Shown piece by piece: positions 1 to 8,302 of a stretch of 64,000 bases of DNA. This DNA is from Sphingobacterium oryzagri (GTDB lineage Bacteria; Bacteroidota; Bacteroidia; Sphingobacteriales; Sphingobacteriaceae), in assembly GCF_028736175.1 (NCBI RefSeq), contig NZ_CP117880.1:4464001-4528000 (forward strand), in the 5' to 3' direction. The position numbers were made by a program, and so were the translations under genes. The notes under the pieces were generated by a model. The model was not told the DNA's origin, ran no database searches, and saw only the letters and a program-made list of their open reading frames with translations. Each line of letters opens with the position of its first letter. The first letter of the stretch is position 1.

Positions 1-1
1 A

Positions 2-373
2 GGCGGCGATCTCGCGGCCATCGGGCAGCCTATCGAGCGGCCGCTTAAAAAAGTAATGATCCAGCCATTGGTAGACAACAACAGCATCAAAGGCCACGTG
101 TCGTATATCGATGCCTTTGGAAACGTAATCAGTAACATCAGCAAAGAACTGTTTAACGATGTGCAACGCGGCCGAAGCTTCCGGCTACACTTTAAACGCA
201 ACGAGACGATCACTCGCCTGAGCTGGCATTACAATGAAGTGCCCGAAGGTGAAAAACTATGCTTATTTGGTATCAGCAACTTTTTGGAAATTGCGATTAA
301 TAAAGGACATGCCAGTCGCTTATTGGGGCTGCAGCAGGATGAAATCATCATGATCGAATTTTTGGATAAATAA
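2..373 (+). CDS. SAM hydroxide adenosyltransferase (DUF62 family), C-terminal part
   Basis: The reading frame is open from the first bases, so this is the 3' end of a gene that starts upstream of the window; the internal ATG at 56 is not the start. About 123 residues are visible. The stretch with DAFGNVISNI and the later FLEIAINKGHASRLLG match the C-terminal beta-barrel domain of S-adenosyl-L-methionine hydroxide adenosyltransferases, which split SAM into adenosine and methionine using hydroxide. The N-terminal SAM-binding domain is outside the window. The family call is good; the physiological role in this phylum is unclear. Confidence 0.8.
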   Translation, partial: GGDLAAIGQPIERPLKKVMIQPLVDNNSIKGHVSYIDAFGNVISNISKELFNDVQRGRSFRLHFKRNETITRLSWHYNEVPEGEKLCLFGISNFLEIAINKGHASRLLGLQQDEIIMIEFLDK

Positions 374-441
374 TTTTTTTAATCTTTTTCAAATCAAACC
401 AGTCGAAAACTGGTGTATATGCAAACAGTTAAAGAAAGCAC

Positions 442-999
442 ATGAAAAAAAAGCAAGCGTTTTTTCTTATTATTTGGAGCCTCTTCGTGTGCATAGCCAC
501 GGTGCAAGCACAAACGATCGCCAATAGTGATTCTCTGAATTACGAACAACAACGCACACGCGTCAACAACCTGCTCGAAGAGCGTAGCAAAAGGTTTGGC
601 GAGTTTGACCAAAGCCTGCAAAAAAAGACGGGCATATTCGGCATCTTTAAAACCAAGTCTGATATGCAGAAGTCGATAGACATCCTGAAGCAAGTCGTCA
701 TCGCAGATAACAACATTTTTGTGGAAACCAAGCGCTTGCTGGATATCAAAGATTACGAAAGCGATAAACATGCCGCTCTGGCCAAAGAATACGATAAGCA
801 AGTATCTGCTTACATGAAAACCATCACCAAGCTACAAGATCAAAATGAGCAACTCCGTTTACAAGTGAGCACGCTCGATGGAAGTGACCAGCAAAACAAC
901 TTTTTCGTCTATCTCTTAATCGGCATCGTTATCTTACTTTCCGTACTTCTATATCAGCGGTATAGAAAAGATAAGGACAAAAATTTGACGAAAGACTGA
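442..999 (+). CDS. hypothetical exported coiled-coil protein with C-terminal membrane anchor
   Basis: A 185-residue protein I do not recognise. Residues 1-23 form a signal peptide ending in VQAQ. Residues about 30-150 are charged and Gln/Glu/Lys rich, likely helical coiled coil. Residues about 153-171 (FFVYLLIGIVILLSVLLY) form one transmembrane segment, followed by a short Lys/Asp-rich tail. The predicted layout is a periplasmic helical domain anchored in the inner membrane by its C terminus. It lies 52 bp upstream of the ABC exporter on the same strand and may be co-transcribed with it. The function is unknown. Confidence 0.7.
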   Translation: MKKKQAFFLIIWSLFVCIATVQAQTIANSDSLNYEQQRTRVNNLLEERSKRFGEFDQSLQKKTGIFGIFKTKSDMQKSIDILKQVVIADNNIFVETKRLLDIKDYESDKHAALAKEYDKQVSAYMKTITKLQDQNEQLRLQVSTLDGSDQQNNFFVYLLIGIVILLSVLLYQRYRKDKDKNLTKD

Positions 1000-1051
1000 T
1001 AAGGCGCCATGATTAATAGTGTATTTTTGCTGGCAAAATTCACGTAAAAGG

Positions 1052-2887
1052 ATGGCTAGAGCGCGATTGAACAGTGGTAATACACAGTCCGAAGATTTAC
1101 CTAAACCCAAGCTTAACAAAGAGTTACTAAAAAAAGCATTGAAAATATTTTCTTACCTGCGGCCTTACCGTGGTAAGTTTATTTTTGGGATGATTTTTTT
1201 GACGCTTTCCAGCTTAACGATGCTCACCTTCCCGGCGCTATTGGGCGCGATGATAGATGCTGCACAGGGTCGGCAAACCTACTCTTGGCTACCTGCCAGT
1301 GTGTTACAGATCGGCGCCATCTCCATGGCGATCTTGCTTTTTCAATCGCTGGTATCTTTCGGTCGTATTCGTTTATTCGTGGAAATCGCGGAGAAAGCAT
1401 TGGCAAACATCCGTAAAGATACCTATCACAAACTGATCACGCTCCCGATTGAGTTTTTTTCCAACAGAAGAGTCGGCGAGTTAAACAGCCGCTTGTCGGC
1501 AGACTTAGCACAAATTCAGGATACCCTGACCACCACACTTGCCGAAGTCCTTCGCCAAAGCATTAGTTTAGCATTTGGCGTTTGCCTATTGGTGTTTGTA
1601 TCGCCGAAGTTAGCGTTGATGAACCTTTGCATTTTACCACTTATCGTGATCACGGCGATCATCTTTGGGCGCTTTATCCGCAATCTTTCCCGTCAGGCGC
1701 AAGATCAACTTGCAGATTCCAACAGCATCGTGCAGGAAACGCTATTAGGTATCAGCAATGTCAAGGCGTTTGTCAACGAATACTACGAAACAAACCGCTA
1801 CGCAACCAAATTAAACAGCGTTGTAGGTTTGGCCGTAAAAGGCGCCACCTATCGCGGTATTTTTGCCTCGTTTATCATCTTCTGCATTTTTGGTGCTGTT
1901 ATCGCCGTTATTTGGTATGGCGCCTCGTTGGTAGCTAGGCATGAGATTACGGTAGGCGATTTAACGACCTATATTCTCTATTCCATGTTTGTCGCCGGAT
2001 CGATGGGCAGCTTTCCAGAGCTCTACGCGAATATTCAGCGATCACTTGGCGCGAGCGAAAGGGTGTTGGAAATACTAGACGAAGAGAAAGAAAATATTGT
2101 GATCTCCGAGCACAATAAAGAGGTGCAGCAAAAGATTCATGGATCGCTTACCTTCGATCATGTGGGCTTCACCTATCCTTCCCGCATCGATATCCCGATT
2201 TTGAAAGATATTTCCTTCCATGTAGATGCCGGTAAAAAATTAGCCTTGGTCGGCCCAAGTGGAACAGGTAAGTCTACCATCGCCGCGTTGATCCTGCAAT
2301 TTTATAAGCCAAGTGCAGGAAGTATTGCCTACGACGGGAAGGACAGCGCAGACTTTTCGCTAACAGATATTCGTAATCAGGTAGCTATTGTGCCGCAAGA
2401 TGTGTTGCTATTTGGCGGAACTATTCGCGAAAATATCGGTTACGGCCGTCTCGATGCAGACGCCGAAGACATTATTGAAGCGGCAAAAAGAGCCAATGCA
2501 CATGATTTTATTATGGCCTTTCCGCAAGCTTATGACACCCTGGTGGGCGAACGCGGCGTGAAACTATCCGGCGGACAGCGCCAACGGATTGCTATTGCAC
2601 GGGCTCTACTAAAAGATCCGGCGATACTCATTCTGGACGAAGCAACATCGTCGCTAGACTCCGAGTCTGAACGTCTCGTGCAGCTCGCGCTGGAAGAGCT
2701 GATGCGTGACAGGACGTCGGTGATCATCGCGCACCGGCTTAGTACAATAAAAAACGCGGATCAAATTGTCGTCATTGAAAATGGACAAGTTTCCGAAATA
2801 GGCAACCACGTGGAACTTATGAGCAAAGGAAGCGGCCTCTATCACCACCTCTATTCGCTGCAGTCTGCTCAACGCATTATCAGTTAA
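1052..2887 (+). CDS. ABC exporter, fused permease and ATPase (MsbA/LmrA-like)
   Basis: A 611-residue half-transporter with an N-terminal six-helix exporter domain (about residues 30-340) and a C-terminal ATPase domain. Visible motifs are Walker A GPSGTGKST near residue 401, Q-loop VPQDVLLF, signature LSGGQRQR near residue 503, Walker B ILILDEATSS and H-loop IIAHR. I chose the ATG at 1052, preceded by AAAAGG; a longer frame from a GTG at 1019 adds eleven residues with no sign of being real. Such proteins homodimerise and flip lipids or drugs out of the cytoplasmic leaflet. MsbA-type lipid A export is one possibility, but sequence alone does not fix the substrate. Confidence 0.9.
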   Translation: MARARLNSGNTQSEDLPKPKLNKELLKKALKIFSYLRPYRGKFIFGMIFLTLSSLTMLTFPALLGAMIDAAQGRQTYSWLPASVLQIGAISMAILLFQSLVSFGRIRLFVEIAEKALANIRKDTYHKLITLPIEFFSNRRVGELNSRLSADLAQIQDTLTTTLAEVLRQSISLAFGVCLLVFVSPKLALMNLCILPLIVITAIIFGRFIRNLSRQAQDQLADSNSIVQETLLGISNVKAFVNEYYETNRYATKLNSVVGLAVKGATYRGIFASFIIFCIFGAVIAVIWYGASLVARHEITVGDLTTYILYSMFVAGSMGSFPELYANIQRSLGASERVLEILDEEKENIVISEHNKEVQQKIHGSLTFDHVGFTYPSRIDIPILKDISFHVDAGKKLALVGPSGTGKSTIAALILQFYKPSAGSIAYDGKDSADFSLTDIRNQVAIVPQDVLLFGGTIRENIGYGRLDADAEDIIEAAKRANAHDFIMAFPQAYDTLVGERGVKLSGGQRQRIAIARALLKDPAILILDEATSSLDSESERLVQLALEELMRDRTSVIIAHRLSTIKNADQIVVIENGQVSEIGNHVELMSKGSGLYHHLYSLQSAQRIIS

Positions 2888-2979
2888 TTTCTGTTAAATC
2901 CATTTTTGCAAAAACCTTTTCGGGAGTCCCTTGTTTATCTATACAAAGTAGGTTATAGAAAATATTAAAAGGATAAATC

Positions 2980-3354
2980 ATGGAAAATAAGAATGGATTA
3001 GTTGCATTCGCACTTTTAGGTTTAGCTGTAGGAACAGCAGCTTACTATTTATTAGGGACTGAAGATGGAAAACGTCAGTTAGACCGCGCTAATGAAGGAG
3101 TAAAAAGCTTAACAAACTCTATTAAAGATCTTTCTAAAAAAGAAGCTAAACGCGCTGCTAAGTTAGCGAAATCAGCTAAAGCAGATCTAGAGAACTTAAA
3201 AGACAAAGCGAAAGAAGCAGGCAAACATGCATTAGATAATGCATCGGAAAAAGCACAACAATGGGCAAACAAGGCATCTGATGCGGCAAATGGTGTAAGC
3301 CATAAAGCAGAGGATGTGATTGCTGACGCAAAATCAGAAATCAACAAAGCGTAG
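2980..3354 (+). CDS. YtxH-like small membrane-anchored protein
   Basis: A 124-residue protein. Residues about 7-25 (LVAFALLGLAVGTAAYYLL) form one hydrophobic segment followed by GTEDGKRQ, the hallmark of YtxH-type proteins. The rest is an Ala/Lys-rich amphipathic helix with repeated Lys-Ala-Lys and Ala-Asp spacing, resembling stress-related apolipoprotein or LEA-like helices. It stands alone between the ABC exporter and ccmB. In other bacteria such genes are often stress-induced, but nothing here shows that. Molecular function is unknown. Confidence 0.75.
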   Translation: MENKNGLVAFALLGLAVGTAAYYLLGTEDGKRQLDRANEGVKSLTNSIKDLSKKEAKRAAKLAKSAKADLENLKDKAKEAGKHALDNASEKAQQWANKASDAANGVSHKAEDVIADAKSEINKA

Positions 3355-3396
3355 ACTTAAATTTGGAGTGCATCGTTTTTCAAGGTGAAGTATTCG

Positions 3397-3404
3397 TATC
3401 TTTG
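3397..3404 (+). promoter_or_regulatory. possible -7 promoter element (TATCTTTG) abutting ccmB
   Basis: TATCTTTG fits the Bacteroidota -7 consensus TAnnTTTG. It ends only two bases before the first ATG of ccmB, so transcription would start near that ATG or near the second one at 3413. No clear TTTG -33 element stands at the usual spacing, so this is tentative. Confidence 0.35.
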
Positions 3405-3406
3405 CC

Positions 3407-4072
3407 ATGTCAATGAATACACTCCAACAAGTCAAAGCATTAGTCTATAAAGATATTGTTCTTGAATGGCGCTCTAAGTATGCCATTAACGGTATCTTAC
3501 TTTACGTCGTATCTACAGTATTTGTTTGCTATCAAGCATTTAAATCTGTAGATACGCTCGTTTGGAACGCTTTGTTCTGGATTATCCTGCTCTTTGCCAG
3601 CGTCAACGCCATCAGTCGCTCTTTTGTGCAGGAAAGCGTAAACCGCCAACTGTATTATTACACCTTAGTCAGCCCAAAAGCAGTCATACTTTCAAAAATA
3701 GTGTACAACACCTTGCTTATGGTGTTGCTCTCCGCTATCGCTTACCTTGCGTATTCAGTCACCTTTAAAAATACGGTCGGCGATCCGTTATTGTACACCG
3801 TCGCTGTGCTGCTGGGCAGTGTTAGCTTTGCCTCTGTATTTACGATGGTATCGGGCATAAGTGCGAAAGCGGGCAATAACAGCACCTTAATGGCGGTACT
3901 CAGTTTTCCCGTCGTCATACCTTTGCTTATCGTCTTGATTAAGCTCTCTCAAAATGCGCTCACGGGCTTGGATCGCGCAATCAGTAGCGGCGAAATACTC
4001 GTCCTTTTGGCAATTAATGTAATTACGATTACAATTTCTTTGTTGTTATTTCCTTACCTTTGGCGTGATTAA
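3407..4072 (+). CDS. ccmB: heme exporter protein CcmB (cytochrome c maturation)
   Basis: A 221-residue inner-membrane protein with six predicted helices. The N terminus (VYKDIVLEWRSKYAING) and the conserved segment around SRSFVQESVNRQLYYYTLVS match CcmB, the permease of the CcmABCD complex that handles heme for cytochrome c assembly. It is followed after 18 bp by ccmC and then a CcmD-like gene, which supports the call. The ATPase partner CcmA is not in the window. Translation could start at 3407 (MSMNTL) or at the second ATG, 3413. Confidence 0.88.
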   Translation: MSMNTLQQVKALVYKDIVLEWRSKYAINGILLYVVSTVFVCYQAFKSVDTLVWNALFWIILLFASVNAISRSFVQESVNRQLYYYTLVSPKAVILSKIVYNTLLMVLLSAIAYLAYSVTFKNTVGDPLLYTVAVLLGSVSFASVFTMVSGISAKAGNNSTLMAVLSFPVVIPLLIVLIKLSQNALTGLDRAISSGEILVLLAINVITITISLLLFPYLWRD

Positions 4073-4090
4073 TTTTACAATTTTTCGGAC

Positions 4091-4756
4091 ATGAGAAAAT
4101 CTTGGTGGAAAATATTGGGGCTCGTGATGGTTGCTGCGGCAATTGTAGCAGGGTTGCTTGGTCCGGTACCGGTATTGCCTATCTTACACGAAACCATACG
4201 AAATGTGTACTTTCACGTGCCGATGTGGTTTACCATGCTTACGCTTTATTTGATTTCAGTTATTTACAGCATCAAATATTTAGGTTCTGGAAAAACCGAG
4301 CACGATTTATTTGCTGTTGAAGCCGTCAATACCGGCATCATATTTTGCAGCATGGGTTTGTTGACAGGCATGCTTTGGGCAAACATCACCTGGGGTGAGC
4401 CGTGGCCCAATGATCCTAAACTCAATGGATCGGCTATAGCCACGCTGATGTATCTGGCCTATCTCGTACTGCGCAACGCGTTGGAAGAAGAGCAGAAACG
4501 CGCAAAAATATCCGCGATTTATAATATTTTCGCGTTTCCTGTGATGGTCGTCTTGTTATACATCTTGCCTAAACTAACCGACTCGTTGCATCCCGGAAGT
4601 GGCGGCAACAGCACGTTTGGCGATCTTGACATGAATAGCCAAATGCGACCTATATTTTACACATCCGTTATCGGCTGGATACTGATCGGCGTATGGGTCT
4701 TCACCCTTCGTTATCGCGTGCGTATAGTCGAAAACAAAAGAAACCAGCTTGATTAG
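4091..4756 (+). CDS. ccmC: cytochrome c biogenesis protein CcmC
   Basis: A 221-residue polytopic membrane protein. The segment YFHVPMWF (conserved periplasmic His) and the WWD-like stretch ANITWGEPWPNDP mark it as CcmC, which binds heme at the outer face of the inner membrane and loads it on CcmE. The motif reads WGEPWPNDP rather than the Trp-rich proteobacterial form; I recall this as usual in Bacteroidota. It sits in a ccmB-ccmC-ccmD-like operon, 18 bp after ccmB. Confidence 0.9.
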   Translation: MRKSWWKILGLVMVAAAIVAGLLGPVPVLPILHETIRNVYFHVPMWFTMLTLYLISVIYSIKYLGSGKTEHDLFAVEAVNTGIIFCSMGLLTGMLWANITWGEPWPNDPKLNGSAIATLMYLAYLVLRNALEEEQKRAKISAIYNIFAFPVMVVLLYILPKLTDSLHPGSGGNSTFGDLDMNSQMRPIFYTSVIGWILIGVWVFTLRYRVRIVENKRNQLD

Positions 4757-4806
4757 TTTCCAGATTATCGCACGTTAACCACAGCTTGACTTTAATATTT
4801 AAAATA

Positions 4807-5004
4807 ATGAAGAATATAATTGCAGTAGTTTTTTTTCTCCTATCAAGCGTCAGCCTATTTGCGCAAAGCGAGATTGACATGGCCACAGGCCTGAGAAGCT
4901 CTGGAAAGATCTACGTTGTTGTATTGGTGTTATTGACCATCTTTGCCGTTTTGGGCGTCTTTCTATTTTTGTTGGACAGACGGATTAAAAAACTGGAAAA
5001 ATAA
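4807..5004 (+). CDS. CcmD-like small membrane protein
   Basis: A 65-residue protein starting at ATG 4807; an in-frame TTG further upstream is less likely. It has a signal-like N terminus ending in LFAQ, then one membrane segment (VVVLVLLTIFAVLGVFLFLL) and a basic end RRIKKLEK. Size, topology and position directly after ccmC fit the Bacteroidota CcmD-like family, which in other organisms links CcmC and the ABC part of the heme-handling complex. The sequence is too short for certainty; context is the main argument. Confidence 0.7.
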   Translation: MKNIIAVVFFLLSSVSLFAQSEIDMATGLRSSGKIYVVVLVLLTIFAVLGVFLFLLDRRIKKLEK

Positions 5005-5027
5005 CCTCGACAAACATCCCATAGCCT

Positions 5028-6011
5028 ATGATTATTCAGCAACATCGAAAGTTTACACCCTTCAATATTGTATCGGTTTCGATTGTTGGACTAGCGCTTT
5101 GTCTAGGCGTCTTTCTTCATCTACCAGATAAGATTACGCCCATACTGTTTGAACCCGCGATTAATAATCTTATTGGTATTGCACTTGGCGACAACCTGCG
5201 GCCGGCCGAAAATGTGTTTATCACCCTACTGCTGACCTTGCTGCAAGCTTTTTTCCTGAATCGCATCATTAGCCATTTTAATTTCCTGGGCAAACCCAAT
5301 TTTTTGACGGCTTTAATGTACATGACCTTAGTCAGTTTGTGTGCGCCTTTTCTGGTGTTGTCGCCCCCACTTATCTGTAATTTTATCGCCATATGGATGT
5401 TAGGCAAATTGTTCAACATCTACAAACAAAATGATGTCAAGGGCTTAATGTACGATCTGGGCATGATTGTCGCTGCCGGAAGCCTCATTTATTTTCCGTT
5501 TATGGTCATGATGATCCTGCTGTGGATCAGCCTTATCGTATTCCGGCCGTTCAATTGGCGCGAATGGATGACGCCGTTACTCGGCTTTTCAACCATCTAT
5601 TTCCTTTTGGGCGTTGTCTATTACTGGACCGGAAGGCTGAATGACTTCTTTGCTATCTTCGAACCATTGGGCTATGCTTTCCCGACCGAGCTTTCTTTAA
5701 ATGTATACGATTACCTCGTTATCGTACCGATCGTCATTGCCCTGCTCTTCTTTTTGGTGGTGTTAAAAGATCAATTTTTTAAAAGTGTGGTGCATATCAG
5801 AAAAGCATTTCAACTGTTGTTTTTCATGGTATTACTCACCTTGAGTTCTTTTTACCTGAACGAGCATATTACGATTAACCACTTTTTGCTGTGCGCACCG
5901 CCGATAGCCATTTACCTGGCTTATTACTTCACGCACTCCAAATCAAAGTGGATTTATGAAACACTATATTTAATTATTATCGCCAGCATAGTCTATTTTC
6001 AGTTCTTTTAA
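5028..6011 (+). CDS. polytopic inner-membrane protein (DUF6427-like)
   Basis: A 327-residue, strongly hydrophobic protein with roughly nine membrane spans. Recognisable features are an N-terminal TPFNIVSVSIVGLALCLG, a central ISHFNFLGKPNF loop, and PFNWREWMTPLLG, where a basic/acidic loop precedes a span. The layout resembles the Bacteroidota DUF6427 family, of unknown function. It follows the CcmD-like gene by 23 bp and may share its transcript. I cannot assign a role. Confidence 0.65.
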   Translation: MIIQQHRKFTPFNIVSVSIVGLALCLGVFLHLPDKITPILFEPAINNLIGIALGDNLRPAENVFITLLLTLLQAFFLNRIISHFNFLGKPNFLTALMYMTLVSLCAPFLVLSPPLICNFIAIWMLGKLFNIYKQNDVKGLMYDLGMIVAAGSLIYFPFMVMMILLWISLIVFRPFNWREWMTPLLGFSTIYFLLGVVYYWTGRLNDFFAIFEPLGYAFPTELSLNVYDYLVIVPIVIALLFFLVVLKDQFFKSVVHIRKAFQLLFFMVLLTLSSFYLNEHITINHFLLCAPPIAIYLAYYFTHSKSKWIYETLYLIIIASIVYFQFF

Positions 6012-6220
6012 GCGCGACAGGATAATCCACTAGGACTTAACCGATTAACCTTTTTTAACAAATAGAACTAACGGAATAATTAAAAATTAAATAGTTTTGT
6101 ATCAAATTTAGACAGCGCAATCATTTTAGCAACATGTTCAAATTAGAGGCCCAGCACAATGAACGCCTAAAAAAATAACTAGTGAAAGCTGGATTTTGCT
6201 AAAATGCAACACATACACAT

Positions 6221-7543
6221 ATGCACAGAGATTCAATAGGAAGTATTACTAAAATAGCACTACAATTGTTGTTGGGCTTAAGTTTGTTAGTTGGACAAAA
6301 AAGTTATGCTCAACGATCAACATCTGCCTCTCCCTACTCTCAGTTTGGCATCGGCCAAATGCGGGAGGATCTGCTTCCACAAACACGCGCAATGGGTGGT
6401 ATCTCTACCGGTGTAAAATATTTAAACGGTCTTCCGACATTAAATATTGCCAATCCGGCTTCGCTTTCAGGATTGAACAGAACGATTTTGGAGGCAGGAT
6501 TGTATGGTAATTATACGCAGTTAACTAAAGGACAAACGTCTGACCAAACCGCAGATTTCGCTTTCAGTCACCTCGCAATTGCCGTTCCGTTATCAAAATA
6601 CGGCGGATTGGCTTTTGGTTTGCTTCCTTATTCGGATGTTGGCTATTCCTCTAGCCAGGCAGGCTCCATTGATACCGCTAGCTACCGCAAATCGTTTTCT
6701 GGCGAAGGCGGTATAAATAAAGCTTTTTTAGGTTATGGTGTCTCGCCGTTTAAAGGATTAAGTATTGGTGCCAATGTCGGGTTTCTATTCGGAAACTTGT
6801 ATGATATTGAACGGACTGAATTTCCATTTATTTTACAAGCTTTCCACACACAAAGTACGCTCACGAGGAATATTCGTGGCGTAACGGTAGACTATGGTTT
6901 GCAGTACACAAAAAACTTAGGAAACAAATTAAATCTGACGCTAGGTTACAGCGGGTCGCTAAACAATACCATCAATGCAAGAACCGAGCGTATGATCACG
7001 AATTTCGCACCGAGTGCACAAGAAGATTTTACCTCGCCGCCACAAGATACAACCAACATCGAGTCGCTCGGCACGCGTAAATTAAACTTACCGCTTAAAC
7101 ATAACTTTGGTTTCACGCTATCAAAGGGTTACAACTGGATGATCGGTGCAGATTTCAAATATGCGGATTGGACAAATTTTCAGAATACAGACAACCAGGC
7201 AAGGCTAGGAAAAGGTTACGGATTTGCCATCGGCGGTCAGATCAAGCCCGATCCAACATCTGTACGTTATATCAATCAAGTGGATTACCGGTTAGGTTTC
7301 CGTTACAACAAAACGCCGTTGGTTTACCGTAATCAACAGGTGAACGACATGGCCGTCACGTTCGGTTTCGGATTTCCATTGCCAGAAACCAACTTCGGCA
7401 GAACATTTTCGCAGATCAATGTCTCCGCCGAATTGGGACAACAAGGCGGCTTGACAAATAACCTGATTCGTGAACGTTACATCAACATCAACTTTGGCTT
7501 TACGATCAATGATTCCTGGTTTATGCGTCGGAGTTTAGATTAA
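6221..7543 (+). CDS. outer-membrane beta-barrel protein (FadL-like fold)
   Basis: A 440-residue protein with a signal peptide ending near SYAQ, residue 30. After it comes SPYSQFGIGQM, common to Bacteroidota outer-membrane proteins encoded next to lptC. The body alternates hydrophobic and polar residues with many Gly and aromatics, and ends FGFTINDSWFMRRSLD. NPAS near residue 78 is often seen in FadL-type transport channels. The gene stops two bases before the LptC start, so the two are translated from one message. It may serve in envelope biogenesis or small hydrophobic solute uptake; the substrate is unknown. Confidence 0.75.
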   Translation: MHRDSIGSITKIALQLLLGLSLLVGQKSYAQRSTSASPYSQFGIGQMREDLLPQTRAMGGISTGVKYLNGLPTLNIANPASLSGLNRTILEAGLYGNYTQLTKGQTSDQTADFAFSHLAIAVPLSKYGGLAFGLLPYSDVGYSSSQAGSIDTASYRKSFSGEGGINKAFLGYGVSPFKGLSIGANVGFLFGNLYDIERTEFPFILQAFHTQSTLTRNIRGVTVDYGLQYTKNLGNKLNLTLGYSGSLNNTINARTERMITNFAPSAQEDFTSPPQDTTNIESLGTRKLNLPLKHNFGFTLSKGYNWMIGADFKYADWTNFQNTDNQARLGKGYGFAIGGQIKPDPTSVRYINQVDYRLGFRYNKTPLVYRNQQVNDMAVTFGFGFPLPETNFGRTFSQINVSAELGQQGGLTNNLIRERYININFGFTINDSWFMRRSLD

Positions 7544-7545
7544 CG

Positions 7546-8148
7546 ATGGTTCGATCGCTCAAAAATATAACGCAAATACTGCCCCTATCAATTGGACTAT
7601 TGATGGGGGCAAGCGCTTTTACAGCCTGTGAAAACGATTTGCGCGATGTAGAGAAAATTGCCAATATTCAGCAGGAAGAAAACGTAAATACTTCAAAAGA
7701 TGTAGTCGTAACGTATAGCGACTCGGCCTTGGTAAAAGCAGAGCTTACATCGCCCGAGTTGCGCGAATACCCGGACAGCATCGGTATGTACGAATTTAGA
7801 AAAGGCGTGTTGATTCGCTTTTTTGACGAAAAAGGAAACGAGTCGCAGCGTATTAAGTCAGATTACGCCACGCAAAGAGCAAACGAAGGCATAACCGAAT
7901 TTCGGAAGAACGTGGTCGTTAATATGGCCAACGGATCAGTCATAAAGACCGAAGAACTCTTCTTTGACGAGAAAAAAAATATTTACTACAATACCGTCCC
8001 GATCGTATTCGATCTTAAAGATGGCCGGGGTAGTTTTCAGGCCACTTCCTTTATTTCCGATACCAACTTTAAAAAGATTGACGGGCAAAACATGACGGGC
8101 TATTATCTCCCAAGTGGCGAGCAGCAGCTACCATCTTTCGGACGATAA
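7546..8148 (+). CDS. lptC: LPS export ABC transporter periplasmic component LptC
   Basis: A 200-residue lipoprotein with lipobox AFTAC (Cys28), unlike the membrane-helix-anchored LptC of enterobacteria but usual for this phylum. DSALVKAELTSPELREYPDS and the repeated beta-strand pattern (KSDYATQRANEGITEFRKNVVV) fit the LptC/OstA jellyroll, which takes LPS from LptB2FG and passes it to the periplasmic bridge. It starts two bases after the outer-membrane protein gene, suggesting translational coupling. Confidence 0.82.
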   Translation: MVRSLKNITQILPLSIGLLMGASAFTACENDLRDVEKIANIQQEENVNTSKDVVVTYSDSALVKAELTSPELREYPDSIGMYEFRKGVLIRFFDEKGNESQRIKSDYATQRANEGITEFRKNVVVNMANGSVIKTEELFFDEKKNIYYNTVPIVFDLKDGRGSFQATSFISDTNFKKIDGQNMTGYYLPSGEQQLPSFGR

Positions 8149-8302
8149 CGCCATGCATAACATTTTTTACTAAATTAAGTTTGTAACCCTCGTAATTTTT
8201 TATATTTTTTTTATTAAAAGTTGTATCTTGCGCCTTGTTTTTAATGAAGGTCAATTAAATAACTGAAAAAAGCATTTACAAAATAAACACAGTATATAGA
8301 CT

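Noticed and set aside
1019..1051. GTG start of the ABC exporter at 1019
   Set aside because: The added residues are not typical and the ATG at 1052 has a better upstream sequence.
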